Shown: piece by piece, positions 27,938 to 37,163 of the stretch
Position numbering within the stretch: position 1 is the first letter of the stretch
How the letters are laid out: every line of letters begins with the position of its first letter
Assembly: GCF_018263925.1 (NCBI RefSeq)
Contig: NZ_JAEVHF010000003.1
Span: 62,001 to 126,000 of the forward strand
From: Kistimonas asteriae
GTDB lineage: Bacteria > Pseudomonadota > Gammaproteobacteria > Pseudomonadales > Endozoicomonadaceae
DNA length: 64,000 nt
Direction: 5' to 3'
Notes under the pieces: model-generated
Seen by the model: the letters and a program-made list of their open reading frames with translations, nothing else
Databases searched by the model: none
What the model was told of the DNA's origin: nothing
Position numbers and translations under genes: made by a program

Positions 27938-27948
27938 GTTAGCCTAAC
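27938..27948. promoter_or_regulatory. Putative MarR operator upstream of the MATE gene
   Basis: GTTAG-C-CTAAC, a perfect 11-base palindrome ending 5 bases before the MATE ATG. It has the same half-sites as the site before the regulator and overlaps the expected ribosome-binding region, consistent with repression. Confidence 0.55.
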
Positions 27949-27953
27949 AAAAT

Positions 27954-29342
27954 ATGGAACCAACACAGATAACCACTCCCTCTTCAGACCTGGGCACACA
28001 ACCCATTCTTCGGCTGTTCTGGCGTTACGCCATTCCGGCCGTTGCCGCTATGGTCGTTAACGGCATTTATGTCCTGATTGATGGCATATTCATTGGCCGA
28101 GTTGTCGGTGCAGAAGGCCTTGCCGCCCTGAATTTTGCCTGGCCGGTTGCCGGTATCATTCTCGGCGTCGGCATCATGATTGGCATGGGCACCGGTACGT
28201 GGATGTCCATCAGCCGAGGGCAAAACGACCATCGCAAGCCGCGCCTTTATATTGGTAACGCATTGCTGTTGCTGGTTATCTTTGGCCTGCTGTTTCCACT
28301 GGTCTTCCTGCCGCTGGAAGAGCCCATGCTGACCCTTCTGGGCGCAACCGGTTACGCTCACGAACTGGCCGCAGATTACCTGACCATTTTGATCATCGGC
28401 AGTATTGCGGCCCTGACTGGCGCCGCCCTGCCCCTGATGATCCGCAATGATGAACGGCCACACCTGACCACCATCATCATGGCAACCGGCGCCATCCTGA
28501 ACATTGTGCTGGACTGGCTGTTTATTGTGGTACTGGGCCTGGAAGCCGCAGGCGCTGCAATGGCCACGGTGTTAGCGCAAGCCTCAGTCGGTCTCTGGGG
28601 CATTACCTATTTCCTGAGTCATAGAGCCAATACCCGTATCAATCATACTGACCTGCGTTTCTCGTGGGTTTATACCCTGAGAACACTCAGCGCCGGATTA
28701 CCCAGCCTGTTCATGTTTTTTTACTATGGCTTTGTACTGGCAATCCATAACCGGTTACTGATGGATTATGGCGGCGTGTTAGCTGTCGGCGCATTCACCA
28801 TCGTCGGTTATGTCCAGGCAATCTACTATATGTTCTCTGAGGGTGTAGCCACAGGCATTCAACCACTGGTCAGCTATAACCATGGTGCTGGCAACCGTCA
28901 ACGGTTGCTCACCACCCTGCGGATTGGCTTGGGAACCGTACTCAGCATCGGGATTGGCAGCGTACTGCTGATTAACCTGTTCCCGGAAGCGATTGCCTTC
29001 ATCTTCAACAAAGATGATATCGCCCTGCAACAGATGACGGTAACGGCGCTTCATCTACACCTGTTCTCCATGTTTCTGGATGGATTTATTGTCCTGACTG
29101 CCGCCTGGTTCCAGTCCATGGCCAGATCCCGTGTTGCCAGCTGGATCACGGCGGGTAATATGCTGATCCAGATCCCCCTGCTGTTAGCGCTACCGCCTCT
29201 ATTGGGTATCACGGGGGTACTGATTGCGTTGCCAGTATCGAATATCATCCTTGCCATCCCGGTTGCCTGGGTTCTCTGGATGGATCTCCGGACACTGAAG
29301 AGCCCACAACCTCACCCGGTTTCAGTCCAAACACCTGCCTGA
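27954..29342 (+). CDS. MATE-family efflux transporter
   Basis: A 462-residue membrane protein with about 12 hydrophobic segments in two similar halves, as in multidrug and toxic-compound extrusion pumps. Typical segments are VNGIYVLIDGIFIGRVVGAEGLAALNFAWP near the N-terminus and LSAGLPSLFMFFYYGFV at the start of the second half. It probably exports cationic drugs or metabolites by sodium or proton antiport; the substrate is not readable from sequence. It is downstream of a MarR regulator with shared operator-like dyads. A 27-base hairpin follows the stop. Confidence 0.93.
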   Translation: MEPTQITTPSSDLGTQPILRLFWRYAIPAVAAMVVNGIYVLIDGIFIGRVVGAEGLAALNFAWPVAGIILGVGIMIGMGTGTWMSISRGQNDHRKPRLYIGNALLLLVIFGLLFPLVFLPLEEPMLTLLGATGYAHELAADYLTILIIGSIAALTGAALPLMIRNDERPHLTTIIMATGAILNIVLDWLFIVVLGLEAAGAAMATVLAQASVGLWGITYFLSHRANTRINHTDLRFSWVYTLRTLSAGLPSLFMFFYYGFVLAIHNRLLMDYGGVLAVGAFTIVGYVQAIYYMFSEGVATGIQPLVSYNHGAGNRQRLLTTLRIGLGTVLSIGIGSVLLINLFPEAIAFIFNKDDIALQQMTVTALHLHLFSMFLDGFIVLTAAWFQSMARSRVASWITAGNMLIQIPLLLALPPLLGITGVLIALPVSNIILAIPVAWVLWMDLRTLKSPQPHPVSVQTPA

Positions 29343-29351
29343 CCCAAAGCA

Positions 29352-29378
29352 CAGGGCGGACGGATAAGATCCGCCCTG
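29352..29378 (+). terminator. Hairpin after the MATE gene
   Basis: A 9-bp perfect stem (CAGGGCGGA / TCCGCCCTG) with a 9-base loop, 10 bases past the MATE stop. No U-tract follows, so termination may be partial. Confidence 0.55.
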
Positions 29379-29476
29379 CTGTCCTGCCGCATCCTCTCAA
29401 AAATACGTGACTTGCCAGAGTCATGCGCTTGCACACATACTGAAAGCCAGCATCAAAATGGAGGAGGAGCTGCTGC

Positions 29477-29803
29477 ATGGGCGTGATTCTTGATTTTCCA
29501 CATCCAGACAAAGCCAGGGAAGATGATGTTGTTGATACGTTTATCCGGAAAGTAAGTGACAAGATTGGTCTGACAGAGGAAGAGACGACTGCCGTCATTA
29601 GCAGCTACCGCTCTGTCCATCCTTCATTGACAGAAAAATTCGAGTCACCCATGGAAATACCTGCAGATATAAACCTGGACGAACGCCAGATTGGTATTAT
29701 CAATGAAGCACTGAAAGAGCATATGTCCGACCTGTTTGCCTTCTCGGCCAGCATTATCATTGGCTTGCTGGCCCGAGAACAGGTCAATAACCGACAGCCA
29801 TAA
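29477..29803 (+). CDS. Small hypothetical protein
   Basis: A 108-residue protein that I do not recognise. It is charged in the N-terminal two thirds (DFPHPDKAREDDVVDTF, IGLTEEETTAV) and has a short hydrophobic stretch near the C-terminus (LFAFSASIIIGLLA) that may form an amphipathic or single membrane helix. A strong Shine-Dalgarno sequence (GGAGGAG) lies before the ATG, which argues that it is translated. It stands alone between the MATE gene and the convergent mazG. The 195 bases after it up to mazG contain nothing I can name. Confidence 0.65.
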   Translation: MGVILDFPHPDKAREDDVVDTFIRKVSDKIGLTEEETTAVISSYRSVHPSLTEKFESPMEIPADINLDERQIGIINEALKEHMSDLFAFSASIIIGLLAREQVNNRQP

Positions 29804-29998
29804 AATAGCTACCGAACAATGAAGCGAGGGTCGCTCGCCCCATAAGCGACAAGCAACCAATAAAGACGCAGTAACGTGCCAGCATGGCGTTGCTGCTCAC
29901 AACTACGCAAAGCAGTCACGCCTCCCAAAAGACCATGGTATACGCCTGAAAAAGACCTTATTCGACAGTATTGCTTGAGTAAATTACGCGTTATTGCA

Positions 29999-30820
29999 CT
30001 ATAAACCCGATGATTTGGCTTCGTCCCAAAGCGCATCAAGTTCTGATAGAGAGCAGTCCTGCAACTTTTTCCCCTGCACCTTCAGATGTGACTCAATATA
30101 CGAAAATCGACGTCTGAATTTATGGTTACAGCCCAACAGGGATTGTTCAGCATCAACCCCGACATGACGCGCCAGGTTAACGCAGCTGAACAGCAAGTCG
30201 CCGGTTTCATCACGCACGGCATCGATAGCATCGCTACGCCACGCCTGTTCAAGCTCATCAATTTCTTCGCGCAGCTTATCAAACACTGGCGCAACATCTG
30301 GCCAGTCAAATCCCTGTCCCGCCGCTTTAGCCTGAATAGCTTGTGCGCTCTTCAAGGCCGGGAGCGATGCAGGCATATCCTCTAACAAACCTGACGGCTT
30401 CTTGCTGGATGAAGCCTGCTTTTCGGCCTGTTTGATTTCCTGCCAACGTCGTTTGACATCCACCTCCTCAACCGCCTCGTTAGCGGGCCTACGTGAGGCC
30501 AGTGTCCCGTCAGGGAAAACATGCGGATGGCGACGAATCAGTTTTTCAACCAAACCATCCAGCACCGAGGAAAAATCAAACAATGATCGTTCATCCGCCA
30601 TTCTGGCGTGATAGATCACCTGGAACAGCAGGTCACCCAGTTCCTCTTCAAGATGGGGATAGTCTGCACTGGCAATCGCATCCGCCACTTCGTGGGCTTC
30701 TTCCACGGTGTAGGGTGCGATGCTGGCAAAGTCCTGGCGAATATCCCAGGGACAGCCCGTCTCCGGATCACGGAGCCGGGCCATTAGATGAAGAAGGTCT
30801 TCCAGGGTGTACTGGGCCAT
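29999..30820 (-). CDS. mazG: Nucleoside triphosphate pyrophosphohydrolase MazG
   Basis: Hydrolyses NTPs and dNTPs to monophosphates; in E. coli it lowers (p)ppGpp-linked stress and clears aberrant nucleotides. The 273 residues hold two MazG repeats. The first has EEAHEVADAI and LEEELGDLLFQVIYHARM; the second has LREEIDELEQAW and VRDETGDLLFSCVNLARH, each with the EExx...ExxD magnesium motif. It starts immediately after the relA stop and is the last gene of the rlmD-relA-mazG run, the same order as in E. coli and Pseudomonas. Confidence 0.96.
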   Translation of the reverse strand: MAQYTLEDLLHLMARLRDPETGCPWDIRQDFASIAPYTVEEAHEVADAIASADYPHLEEELGDLLFQVIYHARMADERSLFDFSSVLDGLVEKLIRRHPHVFPDGTLASRRPANEAVEEVDVKRRWQEIKQAEKQASSSKKPSGLLEDMPASLPALKSAQAIQAKAAGQGFDWPDVAPVFDKLREEIDELEQAWRSDAIDAVRDETGDLLFSCVNLARHVGVDAEQSLLGCNHKFRRRFSYIESHLKVQGKKLQDCSLSELDALWDEAKSSGL

Positions 30821-33064
30821 TTATCGTCCCTTGCGGTGCCTGCGCGCCTCAATGACATTGGACAACTGACTGATTTTGGCCAATATACGACCAAGATCAT
30901 CCAGTGTCCCAATCTCGATGGTCAACAGCATAGTGGCAATGTTGTCTTCCTTCGACGTATGCGTATTCAGATCAAGAACGTTGACTTTTTCATTGGCCAG
31001 TACCACGGTGACATCTCGCAGCAGGCCGGAACGGTCATAGGCCACGACCTGGATCTCAACCGGATAGGTCTGCTCCTTGCCATCACCCCAGTTCACTTCA
31101 ATTAAACGATCTGATTCCTGCTCCTGGAGCTGTAACGCATTGGCGCAATCGGACCGGTGAATGGTGACACCCCGCCCCAGGGTAATGTAACCAATGATCG
31201 GATCCCCTGGCAGCGGATGACAGCAGCCCGCCATCTGTGTCAGCAGGTTGCCGACACCATGAATAGTAATATCACCGTCATTGCGGGAGGACTTTGGCCG
31301 AGTCCGCAACTCAAAGACAGACTCTTCTTCCGGCTCCACCTGACGTTGTGCGGCATTCACCACCTGCATGGTGCGTACATCACCGGCGCCGCAAGCCGCA
31401 AAAAGGTCATCTTCGGCGTGGAAATTCATGACTTCCGCCAGCGCACGGAAGTCCACACCCTTGATATCCAGACGCTTGAGTTCAGCCTCAATAAAGTGAC
31501 GGCCCGCCTCAATGTTGGAATCCCGGTTCTGCTTACGGAACCAGTTGACGATCTTGGCGCGGGCACGGCTGGTCTTGACGTAACCCAGGTTCTGGTTAAG
31601 CCAGTCACGGCTTGGTACAGCATTGGAGGCCGTCAGGATTTCTACCTGATCACCGGTATGCAGGGTGTAATTCAGGGGAACGATCCGCCCACCCACCTTG
31701 GCGCCACGGCAGCGGTTGCCCACTTCTGTGTGAACGCGATAGGCAAAGTCAACCGGGGTTGCGCCCACCGGCAGGTCAACCACGTGGCCATCCTTGGTGA
31801 AGACATAGACCCGGTCCGGCTCAACATCCAGCCTCCACTGGTCTGCCAAACCTTCCACACCATCACCGATCTCTTCCTGCCATTCGATCACCTGGCGCAG
31901 CCAGTTGAGTTTTTCCTCATAACTGTCAGCGCCGTTTTTGGTATCGGTTCCCTTGTACTTCCAGTGCGCACACACACCCAGCTCAGCTTCATCGTGCATC
32001 GCATGGGTACGAATCTGCACCTCCAGGGTTTTCCCGGCTGGACCTATGACCGCGGTATGCAGGGACTGGTAACCATTCTCCTTAGGCGTGGCGATGTAAT
32101 CATCAAACTCCTTGGGGATATGGTTCCAGATGGAATGCACGACACCCAGGGCGGCATAACAATCACGCATCTCATGCACCAGGATGCGCAGTGCACGGAT
32201 ATCATAGAGATCCCGGAATTCCAGCCCCTTGCGGCGCATCTTCCGCCAGATGCTGTAGATATGCTTAACCCGGCCGTTGACCTCCGCCTCAATCCCGCTG
32301 GCTTTCAGCTCGGTTTGCAAGTGCTCAATGGCATCGTGGATATACTGCTCGCGATCCAGACGCTTTTCGTCCAGCAGTTTCGCGATTTTCTTATAGTCCT
32401 GGGGTTTGAGGTAGCGGAACGCCAGGTCTTCCAGTTCCCACTTGATGTAACCAATCCCCAGGCGATGGGCCAATGGCGCGTAAATCTCGAATACTTCCCG
32501 AGCTACCCGCTGACGCCGCTCCCGATCCGCATTCTTGACCGCCCGTATTGCACAGGTTCGCTCCGCCAGCTTGATCAGGGCAACACGGACATCATCTACA
32601 ATGGAGACCAGCATCTTCCGGACTTTTTCCAGCTGATCCTGCTGCTGCCCCAGCACCTGGGCCCGGGCCGGATTCTGGATGGCGCTGATAACCGCCATCC
32701 CCAGAACGCCTTTGATCAGTCGGGCGACCTCCTCCCCAAAACGCTCACGCACATCATTGAGCGCGAGCTTATGCTCACGTACCGAGCGATATAACAGTGC
32801 GGCGATCAGTGACGTCTGATCCAGCTTCAGTTCGGCCAGGATATCCGTCATCTCCATGCCGATCTTGAGGGTGCTGCTGCCGCTCATCTGCGACCAGCTA
32901 CTGGGCTTACCGGGATTTACCTCTGCCCCCGCCGCCATATCACAGGCCGCCAGCAGCATCTGCTCGTCCGTAAGATTCACATCACGCTTCAGCCGTCCGA
33001 GCCATGACTGAAGATCGACACTTCCATCGGAACCTACCGGGTGATCTTCACGGACCTTAACCAT
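30821..33064 (-). CDS. relA: GTP pyrophosphokinase RelA
   Basis: Ribosome-associated synthetase of (p)ppGpp during amino-acid starvation. The 747 residues agree with the family. The N-terminal HD-like domain lacks the intact HD hydrolase signature, as expected of RelA rather than SpoT. The synthetase domain contains RALRILVHEMRDCYAALG and PKEFDDYIATPKENGYQSLH, with the acidic EFDD motif. TGS and C-terminal ACT domains follow (VDLPVGATPVDFAYRVHTEVG; YDRSGLLRDVTVVLANEKVNV). The start MVKVREDHP aligns with the E. coli N-terminus. Confidence 0.97.
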   Translation of the reverse strand: MVKVREDHPVGSDGSVDLQSWLGRLKRDVNLTDEQMLLAACDMAAGAEVNPGKPSSWSQMSGSSTLKIGMEMTDILAELKLDQTSLIAALLYRSVREHKLALNDVRERFGEEVARLIKGVLGMAVISAIQNPARAQVLGQQQDQLEKVRKMLVSIVDDVRVALIKLAERTCAIRAVKNADRERRQRVAREVFEIYAPLAHRLGIGYIKWELEDLAFRYLKPQDYKKIAKLLDEKRLDREQYIHDAIEHLQTELKASGIEAEVNGRVKHIYSIWRKMRRKGLEFRDLYDIRALRILVHEMRDCYAALGVVHSIWNHIPKEFDDYIATPKENGYQSLHTAVIGPAGKTLEVQIRTHAMHDEAELGVCAHWKYKGTDTKNGADSYEEKLNWLRQVIEWQEEIGDGVEGLADQWRLDVEPDRVYVFTKDGHVVDLPVGATPVDFAYRVHTEVGNRCRGAKVGGRIVPLNYTLHTGDQVEILTASNAVPSRDWLNQNLGYVKTSRARAKIVNWFRKQNRDSNIEAGRHFIEAELKRLDIKGVDFRALAEVMNFHAEDDLFAACGAGDVRTMQVVNAAQRQVEPEEESVFELRTRPKSSRNDGDITIHGVGNLLTQMAGCCHPLPGDPIIGYITLGRGVTIHRSDCANALQLQEQESDRLIEVNWGDGKEQTYPVEIQVVAYDRSGLLRDVTVVLANEKVNVLDLNTHTSKEDNIATMLLTIEIGTLDDLGRILAKISQLSNVIEARRHRKGR

Positions 33065-33094
33065 CTACTTGTCATCTCACTTTTTATTAACAGA

Positions 33095-33112
33095 GGCTGC
33101 CTGATGGCAGCC
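33095..33112 (-). repeat. Hairpin between rlmD and relA
   Basis: A perfect 7-bp stem (GGCTGCC / GGCAGCC) with a 4-base loop in the 86-base gap between the rlmD stop and the relA start. There is no U-tract, so it may modulate relA expression rather than stop transcription. Confidence 0.4.
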
Positions 33113-33150
33113 ATACAACATCGCCTTTTTCGGCACCGCTGTGGATGCCA

Positions 33151-34476
33151 TTAATCGCGTAGAAACAACGCCATGGTTTCCACATGCACCGTCTGAGGAA
33201 ACATATCCATCGCCGACAGCCGTGCCAGACGATACCCAGCCTGCTTCAGAATGCCTGCGTCCCTGGCCAGCGTAGCCGGATTACAGGAGATATACAGCAA
33301 TCGGCCGGGAAGCCGGTCAGCCAAGGTCTCCAGCACTTCACGTGCACCGGTTCTTGGCGGATCCAGCAGACAGGCGTCATAGGTCTTTTGGCTCCACACC
33401 TGAAGCAAGATGTCTTGGCTCAGATCGGCCTGCATGAACGCCGCATTGCTCAAGCCATTCATCCGCGCATTCTCACGGCCTTTTTCAACCAATGAGGCCA
33501 GCCCTTCCACACCTACGACCTGTCCGGCCCGTGTCGCCAAAGGCAGGGTAAAATTACCCAGTCCACAGAATAGATCCAGTACGGTATCTGTCGGGGCAAG
33601 ATCAAGCCATTCGACAGCCTGGCTGACCATCTGACGATTGATATAAGGATTAACCTGAATAAAATCTACCGGCAAAAACGCGAGTTTTAAAGTAAATTCC
33701 GGTAACCGATAGGTTAGTGATACTTGCCCATCCGGCGAATAACCACAAACAAGCGGATCCGGCTCACTGGACTGGAACCAGAGATGAGCACCATATTCCT
33801 CCGCCAGTACCCGCCAGCGATCCTGATCTTGCCCCGATAACGGTCTGATATGGCGTAACAGAATACCCCGACACTGATCCCCCGCAGCCAACTCAATATG
33901 GGAAATAGCCCGAGGGTCTGACGTGATTTTCAGCGTCGCTTCGAGACCAGGCAGCAGCGCTTCAAGATCAGGTGCCAGTACGGGACAAGCGGACACAGGA
34001 ATAATGGTATTACTGCCTGCCGCCCTGAAACCAAGGGACAGCTTCCGGTTCAGCCACCTTACGGCCAAACGGGCCCGGTGACGGTATCCCCAGGGGGGAC
34101 TCTGCAAAGGCGTCATCAGCGTTTCAGGTTCAAGACCTGCAAAACGCTTCAATTGCCCGAGAACAACATCGGTATGTACAGCCAACTGTCCGGGATGATC
34201 CAGGTGTTGAAGACTGCACCCGCCGCACTGTCCATAGATGGGACATTCCGGCGTCTTGCGCTGGGGAGATGGGACGATTATGCGGTCAATCTCTGCTTCC
34301 CATAATGACGCCTTGCACTTGACGACTCTGGCGGTGACCGTATCACCCGGCAGGGCGTTCGCGACAAACACAGCGCGCCCTTTGTGCCGTCCGACACCAC
34401 GGCCATCATGGGTAAGGGAGTCAATGGAGAGATCGAAAGGAGCAGTCGCTCGCGCGTTACGCGTGCGCGGTTGCAT
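33151..34476 (-). CDS. rlmD: 23S rRNA (uracil-1939-C5)-methyltransferase RlmD
   Basis: SAM-dependent enzyme methylating U1939 of 23S rRNA. From the ATG at 34476 it has 441 residues. An N-terminal TRAM RNA-binding domain (SIDSLTHDGRGVGRHKGRAVFV) is followed by the iron-sulfur cysteine cluster CPIYGQCGGCSLQHL and the Rossmann loop LDLFCGLGNFTLPLA. The catalytic cysteine is in LLYISCNPATLARD. The frame is open 22 codons further upstream, without family similarity. It lies between cysM and relA, as in Pseudomonas. Confidence 0.96.
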   Translation of the reverse strand: MQPRTRNARATAPFDLSIDSLTHDGRGVGRHKGRAVFVANALPGDTVTARVVKCKASLWEAEIDRIIVPSPQRKTPECPIYGQCGGCSLQHLDHPGQLAVHTDVVLGQLKRFAGLEPETLMTPLQSPPWGYRHRARLAVRWLNRKLSLGFRAAGSNTIIPVSACPVLAPDLEALLPGLEATLKITSDPRAISHIELAAGDQCRGILLRHIRPLSGQDQDRWRVLAEEYGAHLWFQSSEPDPLVCGYSPDGQVSLTYRLPEFTLKLAFLPVDFIQVNPYINRQMVSQAVEWLDLAPTDTVLDLFCGLGNFTLPLATRAGQVVGVEGLASLVEKGRENARMNGLSNAAFMQADLSQDILLQVWSQKTYDACLLDPPRTGAREVLETLADRLPGRLLYISCNPATLARDAGILKQAGYRLARLSAMDMFPQTVHVETMALFLRD

Positions 34477-34542
34477 CGGCAGAATTCCTGTCAGTAAAAC
34501 AAGGGCGTATTGTACGCCTGCTGACAGGAACCGCCAGCGCAT

Positions 34543-35454
34543 TTACGGGGAACATACACCGGTCACATTTGTAAAAACGCCGGTAGACAGGTAACGATCA
34601 CCCCGGTCGCAGATGATGGCCACAATGGTCGCGCCAACTACCTCACGATCCACCTTCAATGCCGCCGCAACAGCCCCTCCGGAAGAAACACCACAGAAGA
34701 TACCCTCTTCCCTGGCCAGACGACGCATGGTCTTTTCTGCCTCCTCCTGACCAATGTCCACGACCTGATCCACCTGGGCGGCGTTGAAAATGCCGGGGCG
34801 GTAGGCTTCAGGCCAACGTCGTATACCGGGAATGGATGCATTTTCTGCGGGCTGCAGGCCAATAATCTGAATAGCGGGATTCTCTTCCTTGAGATAGGCC
34901 GATGTCCCCATGATAGTGCCAGTCGTCCCCATGGAACTGATGAAGTGGGTAATTTCCCCCCCCGTCTGCCGCCAGAGCTCCGGCCCCGTTCCCCGAAAAT
35001 GGGCCAGGGGATTGTCAGCATTATTGAACTGGTCCAGTACACAGCCACGACCTTCCTGTTGCATTTTCAGGGCAAGATCCCGGGCTCCTTCCATGCCCTC
35101 CTGTTTCGACACTTCAAGCAGTTCTGCCCCATAGGCACTCATTGCGGCCTTGCGCTCTTCACTCATGTGGTCTGGCATGATCAGCACCATCCGGTAACCT
35201 TTCATCGCTGCCGCCATCGCAAGCGCTATTCCAGTATTACCGCTAGTAGCCTCGATCAGCGTATCTCCGGGCCGGATATCGCCACGGCGCTCGGCTTCCT
35301 GAATCATGGACAGCGCAGGACGATCCTTCACAGAACCCGCCGGATTATTGCCTTCCAGTTTAACCAGCACCGTATTACGATCCGACGCAGGCAGACGCTG
35401 CAATCTGATCAGTGGCGTCTCACCTACCAGATCTTCTATTGTTGGATAGTCCAT
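34543..35454 (-). CDS. cysM: Cysteine synthase B
   Basis: PLP enzyme making cysteine from O-acetylserine and sulfide or thiosulfate. About 303 residues from the ATG at 35454; a GTG at 35469 is an alternative. The PLP lysine is in GNNPAGSVKDRPALSM, followed by ATSGNTGIALAMAAAMKGY (PLP-phosphate and substrate loop) and SSMGTTGTIMGTS. GSVKDR and the shorter length fit CysM rather than CysK. It is upstream of rlmD with a gap of about 66 bases on the same strand. Confidence 0.95.
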   Translation of the reverse strand: MDYPTIEDLVGETPLIRLQRLPASDRNTVLVKLEGNNPAGSVKDRPALSMIQEAERRGDIRPGDTLIEATSGNTGIALAMAAAMKGYRMVLIMPDHMSEERKAAMSAYGAELLEVSKQEGMEGARDLALKMQQEGRGCVLDQFNNADNPLAHFRGTGPELWRQTGGEITHFISSMGTTGTIMGTSAYLKEENPAIQIIGLQPAENASIPGIRRWPEAYRPGIFNAAQVDQVVDIGQEEAEKTMRRLAREEGIFCGVSSGGAVAAALKVDREVVGATIVAIICDRGDRYLSTGVFTNVTGVCSP

Positions 35455-35539
35455 ACCCGTCCGTTCCACTCCTACCCCAAGATCATGTCCGCATCCAGCG
35501 ATATTCCAGCACCGGTGCCATATTCCTCGCCAGCGTACT

Positions 35540-36910
35540 CTACCAGACCAACCAGGCGAAGCCGGTCAGTATAACAATGCAGACGATGTTGAGATAAATA
35601 CCCGCCCTCATCATCTCCCGCTGCTTGATATGACCCGAACTGAACACAATCGCATTAGGCGGCGTCGCAACCGGTAACATGAAGGCACAGGAAGCAGCGA
35701 CGGCAATCAATACCGACAGAATCAAGGGGGAGATACCCAGGGCTTCTGCAATAGTCGCAAACACTGGCACCAGCAATGCTGCACTGGCCGTATTGCTGGC
35801 AAATTCGGTGAGAAACACCACAAACACTGCCACTGTCAATAACGTTACCAGCAGTCCAGCCTGCTCCAGAAAACCACCAATTTCATGGGCCAGGAACACA
35901 CTGGTGCCTGTCGCTTTCAACACATTGCTCAGGCAGATACCGCCACCAAAGAGGATCAGCACTCCCCACTCGGTGGATTTATCAATATCTTTCCAGTCAA
36001 CAACGCGCGACACGCCCAGCAACACAATCGCCAGCAAGGCCACCACCGTGTCAAACTTGCTGAAACCACCCAACCAGGCGTTAAGCGGTTTACTGAGTAT
36101 CCACAGACTGACCGTCAGAGCGAATATGGCCAGGGTCATCAACCGTTGACGATTCCACTCGATCGTCTTGTGATCCAGTTCAAAGGTATGATTCAGATTG
36201 GGCTTGAGCAGCAGATAAAGGACACCAACGGCCACCGGCAATAACACCAGGGTCACCGGCAGACCAAAGGCCATCCACTCGGTAAACCCAATACCGACTT
36301 CCGCCGCAGCAATGGCATTGGGCGGGCTGCCCACAATCGTAGCAATGCCGCCGATACTGGCGCAGTAAGCAACCCCTAACAGCACAAAGACCAACGTATT
36401 GCGCTCATTCTCAGTATCGACTTTTGCCAGCACCCCCATGACCAGCGGTAGCATCATGGCCGCTGTGGCCGTATTACTGATCCACATGGAAAGCCCCGCC
36501 GTCACCGCAAACAGCATGATGACAGCCACCGACATACGACCACGGGCCAATATCAACACCTTATCCGCTATTAACTGGTCCAGCTTCTGTTTGTGCAGCG
36601 CCGCCGCCAGGGCAAAACCGCCCAGGAACAGGAAGATGATAGGATTGGCAAAACTGCTCAACGCCTGCGGTGTTTCAAACACACCGAACACGACCGCCAG
36701 TACAGGCACCAGTATGGCCGTGATACTGACATGCACGGCTTCCGTCAGCCAGAGGATGGCGACAAACGCGATGATACTCAGCCCTGTCACCACATTCTCT
36801 TCAAAGGGCAGGGTATTGAGTAACACGGCAAACAGTATGCAGTCGGCAAAAAAGATTAAGCGTTTCCTGTCGAAAAATGCCTGCTTGGAACCCACTTCAG
36901 CGACAGCCAT
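35540..36910 (-). CDS. DASS/SLC13-family sodium-coupled anion transporter
   Basis: A 456-residue inner-membrane protein with about 11-12 hydrophobic segments. The two symmetry-related Ser-Asn-Thr motifs of the divalent anion:sodium symporter family are visible: [12 protein letters not shown] in the first half and [13 protein letters not shown] in the second, with VGSPPNAIA and [13 protein letters not shown] as the pseudo-repeats. Substrates in the family are dicarboxylates, citrate or sulfate; sequence alone does not decide, although the neighbouring cysM makes sulfur compounds worth considering. The ATG at 36910 has AGGAGC before it; 18 more codons are open upstream. Confidence 0.9.
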   Translation of the reverse strand: MAVAEVGSKQAFFDRKRLIFFADCILFAVLLNTLPFEENVVTGLSIIAFVAILWLTEAVHVSITAILVPVLAVVFGVFETPQALSSFANPIIFLFLGGFALAAALHKQKLDQLIADKVLILARGRMSVAVIMLFAVTAGLSMWISNTATAAMMLPLVMGVLAKVDTENERNTLVFVLLGVAYCASIGGIATIVGSPPNAIAAAEVGIGFTEWMAFGLPVTLVLLPVAVGVLYLLLKPNLNHTFELDHKTIEWNRQRLMTLAIFALTVSLWILSKPLNAWLGGFSKFDTVVALLAIVLLGVSRVVDWKDIDKSTEWGVLILFGGGICLSNVLKATGTSVFLAHEIGGFLEQAGLLVTLLTVAVFVVFLTEFASNTASAALLVPVFATIAEALGISPLILSVLIAVAASCAFMLPVATPPNAIVFSSGHIKQREMMRAGIYLNIVCIVILTGFAWLVW

Positions 36911-37163
36911 AAATGCTCCTGCAACGTTCGGCGACAGCAACCATTTATTACTCACTGCTGCCATTGACGCGATGAACCGGGCTGCATCTTAACGGTTTTA
37001 TTCCCCGTATTTAAAGCTTTTCCTCCAGCCCCAGGAAACGGTATCAACCAGTAACAGAAACACACAAAATGCTCGCTGTTTTATGCGACAATGCTTGAGC
37101 ATGGCCGCAACAAACGGCCAGAAAAAATCAATAACAACATGACTCAGCCAGTTTGATAAGAAC

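Noticed and set aside
31157-32794. 545-codon plus-strand open frame
   Set aside because: Antisense to relA; long only because of codon bias on the other strand.
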